Shown: piece after piece, positions 1 to 7,500 of the stretch
Position numbering within the stretch: position 1 is the first letter of the stretch
Layout of the letters: each line of letters starts with the position of its first letter
IMG/VR virus record: IMGVR_UViG_3300017917_002242
Location: 1 to 21,249 of that record
DNA from: a virus
Strand: one strand, 5' to 3'
DNA: 21,249 nt
The notes under the pieces: generated by a model
Seen by the model: the letters and a program-made list of their open reading frames with translations, nothing else
What the model was told of the DNA's origin: nothing
The model's database searches: none
Translations under genes and position numbers: made by a program

Positions 1-87
1 AACCTCAGTTTCAAAAAGAAAAACTTGTTTGTTTAAAAAAATATTCTTACCTTTACAGTAACTCTTTTGTTGAAAAACGGGGGAGTT

Positions 88-192
88 ATGTGGTTTAAAA
101 AATTTTTTAAAATTTCGGCAATACAAACTTTTGTCACCAAATCCCGCGCATATATCCTTATATACAACCAATGTTCAACTTTAGGGTTATAG
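88..192 (+). CDS. Possible 34-aa short ORF (weak)
   Basis: The ORF starts at ATG 88 and ends at TAG 190-192. The product begins MWFKKFFK, a basic and aromatic start like those of small membrane-associated peptides, and has no recognisable domain. The main support is GGGGGAG at 79-85, a few bases before the ATG. Such a purine run is unusual here, since most other starts lack a Shine-Dalgarno sequence. Against it are its short length and the lack of any family. It may be chance. Confidence 0.2.
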   Translation: MWFKKFFKISAIQTFVTKSRAYILIYNQCSTLGL

Positions 193-250
193 CATTTGTA
201 ACCAATGCAACACTCGCTCCTATTGTATTTGGTTGCCATTCATCATTTTG

Positions 251-310
251 GCTAGCCCCGTAAGCTAATTTAATCAAATTAGATTAACTTATGTAAGGCT
301 AGCTTTTATA
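251..310 (+). terminator. Long hairpin with T-rich tail, probable rho-independent terminator
   Basis: The outer stem pairs GCTAGCC (251-257) with GGCTAGC (297-303). Inside it, TAAG (261-264) pairs with CTTA (288-291), and CTAATTT (265-271) pairs with AAATTAG (276-282) around a 4-base loop AATC. A 5-base bulge separates the last two helices on the 3' side. The 3' arm runs straight into TTTTATATTTT, so it should stop + strand transcription coming from the left. The other strand has no T-tract, so it is not a bidirectional terminator. The first gene starts 46 bases after the stem. Confidence 0.6.
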
Positions 311-348
311 TTTTAATATATATTTATTATCAGTAAACACAATTTTAA

Positions 349-606
349 ATGAGCGATTACACTTACACAGTAGCATCCACTTCAGAAGGTGATTATATTC
401 CACCAGCTAATCCATTATCACAAGTTACAGAACAACAACTTAAGGAAAACTATTGTTTTATAGTTGCACCTGGTGATGAGGTTATCTTTTTTAAAACACC
501 TGAGATTTGGAAGCAAGCTAAAGCTGTATTGGAGGGATATCAATACAAGGTATTTTACTGTTTTGAAGTGTTACGTTTCGTTAGACTAAAAAATGTACCA
601 AAATAA
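349..606 (+). CDS. Hypothetical protein, 85 aa
   Basis: I do not recognise this protein. It is the first gene of the rightward unit and follows the hairpin at 251-303 by about 45 bases of AT-rich sequence. The N-terminus is polar and probably disordered (TYTVAST, IPPANP). The rest looks like a small alpha/beta fold with alternating hydrophobic strands (CFIVAPGDEVIFF, YKVFYCFEVLRFVRL). There is no signal peptide or membrane helix. It lies directly before the small Cys protein, the sigma-like gene and the terminase genes, so it is probably a phage accessory protein. Codon use matches its neighbours. Confidence 0.6.
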   Translation: MSDYTYTVASTSEGDYIPPANPLSQVTEQQLKENYCFIVAPGDEVIFFKTPEIWKQAKAVLEGYQYKVFYCFEVLRFVRLKNVPK

Positions 607-607
607 T

Positions 608-787
608 ATGTGCATAGGTAATTTTACAGAAGCATTAATTTACGTTTTAACATTTGGCTACGGCAAACCCATTTCTACTTGGGTTGCTCATAAATTAGGC
701 TATAAGGATTGTGGTTGCGAAAAGCGACGTCAATGGCTAAATAAAATAGGTCGCTGCAATGAGTCCATTGACCTATCTAAATTATGA
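608..787 (+). CDS. Small Cys protein with a DCGCEKR motif, 59 aa
   Basis: Two in-frame starts are possible. ATG 593 would overlap the previous gene by 14 nt and give 64 aa. ATG 608 sits one base after the previous stop and gives 59 aa; I prefer 608, though neither has a Shine-Dalgarno site. The N-terminal half is a hydrophobic helix (FTEALIYVLTFGYG). The C-terminal half carries DCGCEKRRQWLNKIG. Very similar Cys-x-Cys plus basic-helix tails occur in short proteins near the terminase genes of Bacteroidota phages, as I remember them; their function is unknown. The stop overlaps the next start (ATGA at 784-787), which suggests translational coupling. Confidence 0.65.
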   Translation: MCIGNFTEALIYVLTFGYGKPISTWVAHKLGYKDCGCEKRRQWLNKIGRCNESIDLSKL

Positions 788-1344
788 GTGAAAACGAAAA
801 GCAAAAGTTAATAACATTAATTTACGACATTCACAGTGAGTGGCTACACCAAGTAGCTTACAATTTCAGCAACAACAAACATACTGCCCAAGATATGGTT
901 CAGGATATGTTTATTATGTTGTGTGAAATGAAGGACATTAGTAAAATCAAGTATGGTAATACTGTGAATTTATATTATTTGTATAAATCACTTAGAAGCA
1001 TTTACTTAAATAGATATCAAAAACACGCCAGCACACATACAGCACTTCCTGAAGTTGAATTTGAGGCTGATTTTTATTCATTAGAAAAAGATGATAATTT
1101 TGAGGCTATGATTAAGATAGTAAATGAAACATTACAAAACGATGTTCATTGGTTTGATGCTATGCTCATTGATACTTATTTGAATCGTAAAACTAAAGAG
1201 GGCAAGGCACACTCAATCAATTCACTACATAAAGAAACTAAAATCAGTACTTCATCAATCTGGACATCATTGAAAAATACTAGGGAGATTGTACGTACTA
1301 AACTTGAAAAACAAGGTTATAACTCTAAAAGTTACAAACAATGA
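784..1344 (+). CDS. Sigma-70-like RNA polymerase sigma factor (divergent), 186 aa
   Basis: Residues about 10-50 look like sigma region 2: W20, then an HQVAYNF segment, then AQDMVQDMFIML (35-46), matching the A-x-D-x-V-Q-D-x-F signature of ECF-type factors. Residues about 139-175 (SINSLHKETKISTSSIWTSL) resemble the region 4 helix-turn-helix that reads the -35 box. At 186 aa the length suits a small ECF-type factor. If active it would bind host RNA polymerase core and direct it to phage promoters. Its position just before the terminase and structural genes suggests a late-gene regulator, which is inference. The start overlaps the previous stop and the stop overlaps the next start (ATGA at 1341-1344). 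Region 4 is weakly conserved, so a non-sigma DNA-binding protein is possible. Confidence 0.65.
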   Translation: MSENEKQKLITLIYDIHSEWLHQVAYNFSNNKHTAQDMVQDMFIMLCEMKDISKIKYGNTVNLYYLYKSLRSIYLNRYQKHASTHTALPEVEFEADFYSLEKDDNFEAMIKIVNETLQNDVHWFDAMLIDTYLNRKTKEGKAHSINSLHKETKISTSSIWTSLKNTREIVRTKLEKQGYNSKSYKQ

Positions 1345-1580
1345 TATCAAATTATGAATGGAAACAACTAAATGATTGGTTGTCTAAAATTGACTTAAAA
1401 CAATTTACTGGTAATGACCAGGCTGCTACAGCAAGTTGGCATGCAAAAGTTATGAATCACCCATACCACAAACCTTGTAGCTGTCAACCTCAGCTATTTT
1501 TAGACTGGTTAGGTGATATTAAACGTTGGGTTGAGACTAATAAATCAACATTTGAGTCAGGTACAAACTTGGAGGTATAA
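1341..1580 (+). CDS. Hypothetical small protein with a CSC motif, 79 aa
   Basis: This gene is translationally coupled to the sigma-like gene through ATGA. The protein is mostly helical and Trp-rich (W7, W13, W33 and others). It has a central HPYHKPCSCQP segment, in which the His and Cys residues could bind a metal, followed by an amphipathic helix (LFLDWLGDIKRWVE). I know of short phage proteins with a similar Cys-x-Cys segment before a terminal helix but cannot name a function. The tail after about residue 68 is polar. A roughly 36-nt gap with a weak imperfect repeat (GTAAC at 1591-1595, GTTAC near 1609) separates it from the next gene. Confidence 0.6.
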   Translation: MISNYEWKQLNDWLSKIDLKQFTGNDQAATASWHAKVMNHPYHKPCSCQPQLFLDWLGDIKRWVETNKSTFESGTNLEV

Positions 1581-1616
1581 AGAAAGGGCCGTAACTTCAA
1601 AATAAAAGGTTACGAA

Positions 1617-2030
1617 ATGAAAGAATGCAAAAGATGCCTCCAAAGCAAAGACGAAAGTCAATTCTGTAAGAAATCAAATACAGCAGATGGATTAAGTAAT
1701 AGATGTCGACAATGCAACAAAGAGATAGATAGAATAAATTACTTAAATAATCCAATACCTAAACGTAAGCAAGCTAAAAAAAGACATAGTGGATTAAGAC
1801 TATCATACTGGATAGTTTATCTATTACCTCAGCACAATTATGTCGGTATGACTAATAATCCAATAAGAAGAATGTATAACCATAAAAATTTAGGGCGTAA
1901 TACTTCAGATTGGGTTGAATTAGCTAGATTTAATACTTGGCGAGAAGCTAGACGATGTGAAGATAATTATCATAAACAAGGTTATGTGGGAATGAAATCT
2001 AAAAAACAGGTTATATCAGTATTAAATTGA
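1617..2030 (+). CDS. Zinc-ribbon plus GIY-YIG-type endonuclease, 137 aa
   Basis: Residues 4-33 form a zinc-finger-like module (C4-x2-C7, then C30-x2-C33, with C17 between), like the N-terminal domain of many phage HNH and GIY-YIG nucleases. Residues about 64-125 match a degenerate GIY-YIG domain: IVYLL (66-70) for GIY, YVG (75-77) for YIG, then R84/R85, H89, and E110 or E115 in EARRCED as the metal-binding Glu. The family cuts or nicks DNA, and free-standing members often act as homing endonucleases beside terminase genes, which fits this location. The gene is rich in AGA codons and AT, unlike the capsid gene, consistent with being a mobile addition. The domain is short, so specificity and activity are uncertain. 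Confidence 0.75.
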   Translation: MKECKRCLQSKDESQFCKKSNTADGLSNRCRQCNKEIDRINYLNNPIPKRKQAKKRHSGLRLSYWIVYLLPQHNYVGMTNNPIRRMYNHKNLGRNTSDWVELARFNTWREARRCEDNYHKQGYVGMKSKKQVISVLN

Positions 2031-2036
2031 TCAAAT

Positions 2037-2348
2037 ATGCCAAAAGGATTTCAAGTTGGAGATGAGAATGCAGGTAGACCTAAAGGTGCTCAAAATAAAG
2101 AAGCAAAAGCAATACGCGAAGCATTCGCTAAATTCATAGATGGTAAATTACCTGAAGTAGCAGATTGGCTTGAGGAAATCAGAGAAAATGACCCAGTTAA
2201 AGCATTTGAATTGATGCTTAAGATGTCTGAGTACGTTTTACCTAAACTTAAAGCAGTTGAAACTACATTCAATACTGAAGAAGGTATATCCAGCATTAAA
2301 ATTGAGGTTGTAAAGAATAACGATGCAATTAAATCTGAAAACGAGTGA
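2037..2348 (+). CDS. terS: Terminase small subunit
   Basis: This is the DNA-recognition subunit of the packaging motor, which selects phage DNA and stimulates the large subunit. The N-terminus carries GRPKGAQNK (13-21), an AT-hook-like basic stretch typical of small terminase subunits in Bacteroidota phages. Helices follow (KEAKAIREAFAKFIDG, KAFELMLKMSEYVLPKLK); the segment ending in Y-V-L-P-K-L-K is characteristic of this family as I remember it. The 103-aa length is normal. It overlaps the large subunit start by 26 nt, which suggests coupled translation and balanced subunits. The C-terminal tail is polar and probably binds the large subunit. Confidence 0.8.
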   Translation: MPKGFQVGDENAGRPKGAQNKEAKAIREAFAKFIDGKLPEVADWLEEIRENDPVKAFELMLKMSEYVLPKLKAVETTFNTEEGISSIKIEVVKNNDAIKSENE

Positions 2349-3501
2349 GTTATTTGCTAAAACGTATAACTCAAATAAACGCTTCATAGTACACCAAGGT
2401 GGTACTCGTAGCGGTAAAACATATTCAATTTTACAGTGTTTGATAATTAAGGGGCTTGAGGCAACTCAGCCTCTTACTATATCAATCTGTAGGCGTTCTA
2501 TGCCTTCACTTAAACTCTCAGCAATGAGAGATTTCATTAACATTTTAGATACAATGGGTCTGTATAAAGACTCAGATCATAATAAAACTGAAGGTACTTA
2601 CAAATTAGGTAAATGCACATTTGATTTCTTATCAATGGATGATGCAGCTAAGAAGAGAGGATCTAAACGTGACATTTTATATTTAAATGAAGCGAATGAA
2701 TTAAGTTATGAGGAACAATTCCAATTGGCTATCAGAACTGAAAAACAAGTTATTATTGACTATAACCCCTCAGATAACCAATCCTGGATTTATGATTTAT
2801 TAGAGGAAAGAGCAGATGAAATAGACTTTATCAAATCAACTTATAAAGATAATCCATTCCTGCCCCAAGAAACGATTCGTGAAATTGAAAATTTGAAGTA
2901 CACAGATGATGATTATTATCGCATCTATGCTTTGGGTGAGAGAGGATCAGGCAGAACGCTTATATTTCAATATCAGCAAATTAAAGGTATAGACTATCAC
3001 ACCACTCAATTTGTGGGGTTAGGAATGGATTTTGGTTACTCAAATGACCCAACTACAATAGTTGAAATCTGGAAAGGTGGAATTAATGATTTATATGTTA
3101 AAGAGTTATTGTATAAAACTAAATTAACTAACAACGACATCATAGGTGAATTGAAAAAACTAGATGTTGCACCTCATACTTTAATTGTTGCTGATTCAGC
3201 AGAACCAAAATCAATTGAAGAATTAAGGCGAGCAGGCTTCAACATTAAACCAACTAAAAAAGGTAAAGATAGTATCAATGTAGGTATTGACTATATTAGA
3301 AGACACAATTTGTTAGTTACAGAAGATAGTATTAACTTAATAAAAGAATTAAACAATTATAAGTGGAGAATGGATAGAGATGGTAACATGACAAATCAAC
3401 CTATTGATGCGTTTAACCATGCTATTGATGCTCTTCGTTATATTGGTACATACACACAATCAAAAACAGGAACAGGAAGATATTATGTCAAATTTGTCTA
3501 A
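2323..3501 (+). CDS. terL: Terminase large subunit (ATPase and nuclease)
   Basis: This is the motor that packages DNA into the procapsid and cuts the concatemer. Walker A is GGTRSGKT (26-33). Walker B lies in DILYLNEAN (117-125), with E123 as catalytic Glu. The coupling motif is IDYNPS (145-150). The RNase H-like nuclease supplies D236 in GMDFGYS, D291 in VADSAE, and D362 or D369 in the C-terminal DAFNHAIDALRY. The order and spacing are those of a full-length large terminase, and 392 aa is at the compact end of the family. The only usable start before Walker A is ATG 2323, inside the small-subunit gene. The 3' end overlaps the next gene by 17 nt. Confidence 0.95.
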   Translation: MQLNLKTSELFAKTYNSNKRFIVHQGGTRSGKTYSILQCLIIKGLEATQPLTISICRRSMPSLKLSAMRDFINILDTMGLYKDSDHNKTEGTYKLGKCTFDFLSMDDAAKKRGSKRDILYLNEANELSYEEQFQLAIRTEKQVIIDYNPSDNQSWIYDLLEERADEIDFIKSTYKDNPFLPQETIREIENLKYTDDDYYRIYALGERGSGRTLIFQYQQIKGIDYHTTQFVGLGMDFGYSNDPTTIVEIWKGGINDLYVKELLYKTKLTNNDIIGELKKLDVAPHTLIVADSAEPKSIEELRRAGFNIKPTKKGKDSINVGIDYIRRHNLLVTEDSINLIKELNNYKWRMDRDGNMTNQPIDAFNHAIDALRYIGTYTQSKTGTGRYYVKFV

Positions 3502-4171
3502 AACAGTAAAACACACTATTCCTACCAGATGGGAGGAAATTAAGTTATCATTGTATCTAAAGTATTACAATGCAATTAAGGATGCTAAACCTGAAGATGC
3601 AGGATATGAGGAATTAATCATTAAGGAGTTTGCTCATTATATTTGTTTAATTCATCGTGATTTATTTCCAGCACTTGAAATGTCAACTATTGATGAGATA
3701 GGTGAGAATATGAAACGAATGTTTAAGCAAACATCATCAATGCCTTTAGTTCAAACATTTACAATTGAAGGTACTGAATATGGTTTTCATCCTAATTTAC
3801 AAGAGTTAACTTATGGAGAGTATCTTGACTTAACTCACTATGGAGGTAAATTGTGGGAAGAAGATAACATATATAAATTCCTATCCATTTTATATCGCCC
3901 TATTATTCGCAAAAGTGGTCAAGAATATATCCTAGATGATTATTCAGGTACATCTCAAGTTAGAATAGATCTATTCAAATCACATATGACTTGTGATGTT
4001 GTTTGGGGTTCAGTTAGTTTTTTTTTGCTTTTACAACTCGCATTAGTGAACAGTACGAGTCTTTATTTGACGGAGCTGACGCAGGAAGCAGCACGAGAGT
4101 TGAGGCAAACTTTGCAAACAAATGGGGAACATATCAAACAATCTATACATTGGCTGGAGGCAGGCTTATAG
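3485..4171 (+). CDS. Tail assembly chaperone-like protein, short (zero-frame) product, 228 aa
   Basis: I chose ATG 3485 over the upstream in-frame ATG 3404 because GGAAGA lies just before it and the 27 extra residues merely overlay the terminase gene. The protein is mostly helical (WEEIKLSLYLKYYNAI, ICLIHRDLFPAL, FLSILYRPII), with a hydrophobic SVSFFLLLQLAL segment at the T9 run. Similar proteins with an LYRP motif and a late Phe-rich segment occur in Bacteroidota phages, as I recall; a chaperone role is inferred from the two-frame layout. After the T9 run the zero frame continues for 48 codons (ending IKQSIHWLEAGL) to TAA 4169-4171. The same DNA is also open in the -1 frame, so this gene may make two products sharing about 180 N-terminal residues. 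Confidence 0.75.
   Translation: MSNLSKTVKHTIPTRWEEIKLSLYLKYYNAIKDAKPEDAGYEELIIKEFAHYICLIHRDLFPALEMSTIDEIGENMKRMFKQTSSMPLVQTFTIEGTEYGFHPNLQELTYGEYLDLTHYGGKLWEEDNIYKFLSILYRPIIRKSGQEYILDDYSGTSQVRIDLFKSHMTCDVVWGSVSFFLLLQLALVNSTSLYLTELTQEAARELRQTLQTNGEHIKQSIHWLEAGL
4018..4026 (+). other. T9 slippery site for -1 frameshifting
   Basis: Nine consecutive T lie at the exact point where the -1 frame becomes open (its last stop is 4015-4017). Zero-frame codons across the run are TTT 4019-4021, TTT 4022-4024 and TTG 4025-4027. Both T TTT TTT (4018-4024) and T TTT TTG (4021-4027) fit the X XXY YYZ slippery pattern. A candidate stimulatory stem follows after 9 nt. A T9 run can also cause RNA polymerase slippage. 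Confidence 0.65.
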
Positions 4172-4293
4172 ATTTTGATGCTGTTACAAAATTACCTTTA
4201 CATAGCTGTCTTACTTTTCTAGCCTACTTACAAGACAGATCTCAAGTTGAACATATATTAACTAAGCAAACCCGAAATCAACTAAACAGATAG
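4018..4293 (+). CDS. -1 frame extension, joined to the 3485 gene by frameshift (product about 269 aa)
   Basis: This frame opens directly after TAG 4015-4017 and closes at TAG 4291-4293, giving about 90 open codons with no ATG or GTG; the only TTG is at 4150. It therefore needs ribosome or polymerase slippage at the T9 run to be made. Its product reads FAFTTRISEQYES, then FANKWGTYQTIYTLAGG, then FDAVTKLPLHSCLTFLAY, ending in charged residues. The K-W-G-x-Y, L-A-G-G, V-T-K-L and C-L-x-x-L pattern looks like a real family in Bacteroidota phages, as I remember it. A TTG 4150 start would drop the KWG part. Slippage near 4024 gives about 180 shared plus 89 new residues. A miscounted T in the run would instead make one plain gene. 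Confidence 0.7.
   Translation, partial: FFFAFTTRISEQYESLFDGADAGSSTRVEANFANKWGTYQTIYTLAGGRLIDFDAVTKLPLHSCLTFLAYLQDRSQVEHILTKQTRNQLNR
4036..4060 (+). promoter_or_regulatory. Candidate stem-loop downstream of the slippery run
   Basis: ACTCG (4036-4040) can pair with CGAGT (4056-4060) around a 15-base loop. The stem starts 9 nt after the T9 run, close to the spacing usual for frameshift stimulators. A second possible stem follows (GCTG near 4075, CAGC near 4088). Five base pairs alone are weak, and both strands of the stem are also constrained by coding in two frames. Confidence 0.35.
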
Positions 4294-4309
4294 GGATGTT
4301 TTACACGCC

Positions 4310-4322
4310 TTTGGTTATATCA
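4310..4322 (+). promoter_or_regulatory. 13-nt element (copy 1) two bases before a start codon
   Basis: TTTGGTTATATCA sits 2 nt before ATG 4325. The same 13 bases lie 2 nt before ATG 10504. The function is unknown. It could be a translation-initiation element or part of a promoter, though its closeness to the ATG argues against a normal promoter. Confidence 0.45.
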
Positions 4323-4324
4323 GC

Positions 4325-4582
4325 ATGCCAAAGTCAAGATTCAACAAGGTTGCTACTATTGATTTAACTCAAGCAGCAAATAGACCTTATATACCAGGTC
4401 GTTCATCACCAAGAAGTGGAAACAGAGCCTGTTTATGTTGGGGTACATCAACTTATGGTGCTACCTACTCACGTAAATGTTGTAATCAAGATTTACACGC
4501 TCAAGCAATAGGCTATATTGGTCCTAATCCTGCCAATTATAGTGCATTTTCTGATGGATTTTTACAATCAGCTTTTAGTTAA
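4325..4582 (+). CDS. Small Cys-rich phage protein, 85 aa
   Basis: The core is ACLCWGTSTYGATYSRKCC, with C36, C38, C52 and C53, followed by HAQAIG. Short proteins with this C-L-C, about 13 residues, C-C, then A-Q-G/A-I-G pattern recur in Bacteroidota phages as I remember them, usually among structural genes; their role is unknown. The four Cys could bind a metal or form disulphides. The N-terminus is basic and polar (MPKSRFNK), with no signal peptide. The gene follows the frameshifted gene by 31 nt, which hold the 13-nt element, and precedes the fibre-like gene by 6 nt, so it is probably co-expressed with the fibre. Confidence 0.65.
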   Translation: MPKSRFNKVATIDLTQAANRPYIPGRSSPRSGNRACLCWGTSTYGATYSRKCCNQDLHAQAIGYIGPNPANYSAFSDGFLQSAFS

Positions 4583-4588
4583 TAAAAT

Positions 4589-7500
4589 ATGCCTACACAA
4601 AGACAAGAAATATCAGCCTCGATACAATCGAATTTTCCTGATAATACCTCGCAGTTTATTACTCCTGCTCGCTTAAGAACTGAACAGGGATTATTTGAAC
4701 AATATGCAGTACTAAATGAACAAACAGCATCAATTATAGCACAAGCAGTTACTTCTGCTTCTGTGGGTGCTGGTTCAGTTACTACAGCTTCATTTAATGC
4801 TTATACTGCATCAACAAATACATTTACTCAGTCAATACAAACTCAAGTAAATGCTCTACAAGCAGCTACTTCATCTTATGTGCCTAATGCTGCTACCTCA
4901 AGTATGAGCATTGTAACACTTAATGTGTCACAATCATTTACAGCTAGTGGATTAATTTATCCTACAGCTGATGGTTTGGTAGATCAAGTATTACAAACAA
5001 ATGGTGCTGGTGTTTTATCATTTAACAATGTTGATACTATTTTAGAGGCAGTTTATGCTGGTGAAAATATAACTAAAGGTGACCCATTATACATTTCAGG
5101 TTCACAAGGTGCAAATCCAATAGTATATAGAGCAGATGCAGCAGATGCAAATAAAATGCCTGTTACTTATATTGCTTATGAAACATTGTCTGCTGGTGCA
5201 ACTGGTAGAGCAATTATTTTGGGCTTAATTGAAGGTATGAACTTAACAGGATACAATGCTGGTGATGAAGTTTATGTAGCAGCAGGAGGTGGTTGGACAT
5301 CAACTCGCCCAACTGGTTCAGCAATAATCCAATTTTTAGGTATTGTAACTAAAGGTGGTGCTGGTGGAAAAGGTTTAGTATTAAATCCTGGTCCTGCTAC
5401 TTTACCAAATTTAACTTCAGGTTATGTTTGGGTTGGTGATGCAAATGGACAGCCAGTAGCTGTTTCAACTTCATCAATTGCAACTACAGTTAATACAGGT
5501 TCATTACTTGTAACTGCATCAGCTGTTTTAAATACAATTACATTTACTAAAGGTGATGCTTCAACATTTGCTGTTACTGTAGATACAGGTTCAGGTGGTG
5601 GTGGTGGAATGAATTTAGGCGCTAACACGTTTACAGGTTCACAAACATTATCTTCATCTACTATTCCAGCATCATTAATATTCAGAGTATCAGGTTCATT
5701 AGCTGCATTTGTAACTGAAAGTAATGGTTTTGGCTCTACAAATACAGGATATGGAAATATAATTTTCCAAAATAGAACAAATGCCGCCTTTTCAGGTAGT
5801 GAGATAATAAGTGGTTCATCAAATATTATTTTTGCTAACGGCACTGCTACAACTTCTCTTAAAGGGATAAGTGGTTTTGGTAATATAGGTTTATTACCCA
5901 TATATTCAGGTTCTATACCAAGTGGACAAAGTAACTATTTTGGTGGTACTCTTACTTCAAGTGGTTCAAGGCAAGCAATAACTCAAAACAATATAATTGG
6001 TAGTGCTACTTTAGTTGAATCAAATAATATAAGTGCTTCATTCACCAACAACTATGTTAATGCTGTTCAAGCAGTTTTTAATTCAAACTATTCAGGTTCA
6101 ACAGGTACTTTTGCTTCTACTATTTCTAACAACACAATAAACGGTGCTAGTCATTTAATTCAAATAGCTGGATCTGGTTCACAAAATAGACAATTTGCTA
6201 ATAACTTAATTGGTGGTAACGCTAATACTGCTTCATTAACTACAGCTACTGGTTCATCAAACAATAGTGGTTCATTAATGAACACATTAATTTATGGTAC
6301 TAATTTAATTGTAAGTGGTACTCAAATCAATACAGCTACACTTCATGGAGGTGCATTTGTAGGTAGATATAATGAAACAGGTTCATTAGCTGATCACACA
6401 GTTGTATTCGCAGTTGGTGCTGGAACAAGTAATACACTTCGCAAAACATCTTTATATGTTTCTGCCTCTGGTGATGTAGTAATTAATGCAACTAGTGGTG
6501 GTTTAGCTTCTTCATTTAATAGTAGATTTGCTCCTAACTACGTTACTATATTAAATAATACAATAAATAGTAATACTACTGTTGGTGGACCTGGTAATGG
6601 TTCATTTGTAACAAATGGTGGTTCAATAACTGGTGGAGGTAATAACTTAAATAACGTTATTATAGCAGCTGAACTTGGTAATATTACAGCTGGTAGACAA
6701 TCAGCAATTATAGCTGGTGAAAGTAATACAATTAATACTGTTGTACCTTCAAACTCTCAGAGACCAAATATCATTGCTGCTTCAATTCAAAGCCAAATTA
6801 ATGGTGCTACTACAGGTAGTATGAATGCTATTATTGCTTCAAGTGGTTCATTTATATCTCAATCAAACAACTCAGCAATATTAGCTAATGGTATTGTAAA
6901 TACTACTATTATAAATGCTTCTTCATCAGTAGCATTAGGTAGAGATACAGCATATACAGCAAACCAAAGCTATACTTTATATACTCAAAATATTAATGCC
7001 TCAGGTAGTGTAAATATTTCTGGTTCAATAATATTGAATGGTACTACACTTGGTGCAGCATTCCCTTATACAGGTTCAGCTACAATTTCAGGTTCATTAG
7101 CTGTAAATGGTACTGTTGATAATACATTAGCAACTACAGTTGTAGGTACAGGTTCAATAACAAATAGAATCCATACTAAACAATCAGGTGCTATTGCTAG
7201 TGGATCAATTAGCTCATCAGCATTTATCTCTCCTGAAATTGGATTAGAAGCTACTACAGGTAATTTCAAACTTATTTTAGAAAGAAATATAACAGGATCA
7301 GTTGGTCCAAGTGGTTCATATGCCTTTAGTTTAGATTATATAAACACAGTATTAGTATCAGGTGGTACAGATAGCTATGTTGGTATAGGTAAAATAAGTG
7401 GTTTCTGTTTACCAGGTAGAAGACCAACAACTCCATTTGCAACAGCATCAATTCAAGTCTTTATACAAAATGATGCTGGTATGTCACCTACTCTAAGTTC

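Larger units (their letters stand above)
1..348. other. Left intergenic region without a convincing gene
   Basis: This 348-base stretch precedes the first convincing gene. It is very AT-rich, with A and T tracts around 31-45 and 91-120. On the + strand it holds a possible Bacteroidota-type promoter (TTG at 25-27, then TACCTTTA at 48-55, one base off TAnnTTTG), a 34-codon ORF at 88-192 preceded by a G-rich purine run at 79-84, and a strong hairpin at 251-303 with a T-rich tail. A 68-codon reading frame on the - strand (33-239) resembles no family I know. I see no tRNA. The region may separate an upstream transcription unit from the late genes, or may encode a short transcript that ends at the hairpin. 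The latter is speculation. Confidence 0.6.

Noticed and set aside
33-239. A 68-codon reading frame on the - strand
   Set aside because: It is the only candidate on that strand, has no recognised family, no upstream signal, and lies in an AT-rich region with a competing + strand ORF. I could not support it as a gene.
120-240. Possible tRNA, suggested by GGTTA and TAACC paired segments at 184-204
   Set aside because: Only a five-base stem forms, and there is no T-loop consensus, anticodon arm or acceptor stem on either strand.
3404-3484. Upstream ATG for the frameshift gene
   Set aside because: The 27 extra residues lie wholly inside the terminase gene and are composed like its out-of-frame shadow. 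ATG 3485 has GGAAGA just upstream.
5422-5901. A 159-codon frame on the - strand inside the fibre gene
   Set aside because: It is a mirror of the repetitive Gly/Thr/Ser codons of the + strand fibre gene, and its Pro- and Val-rich product looks like antisense translation.
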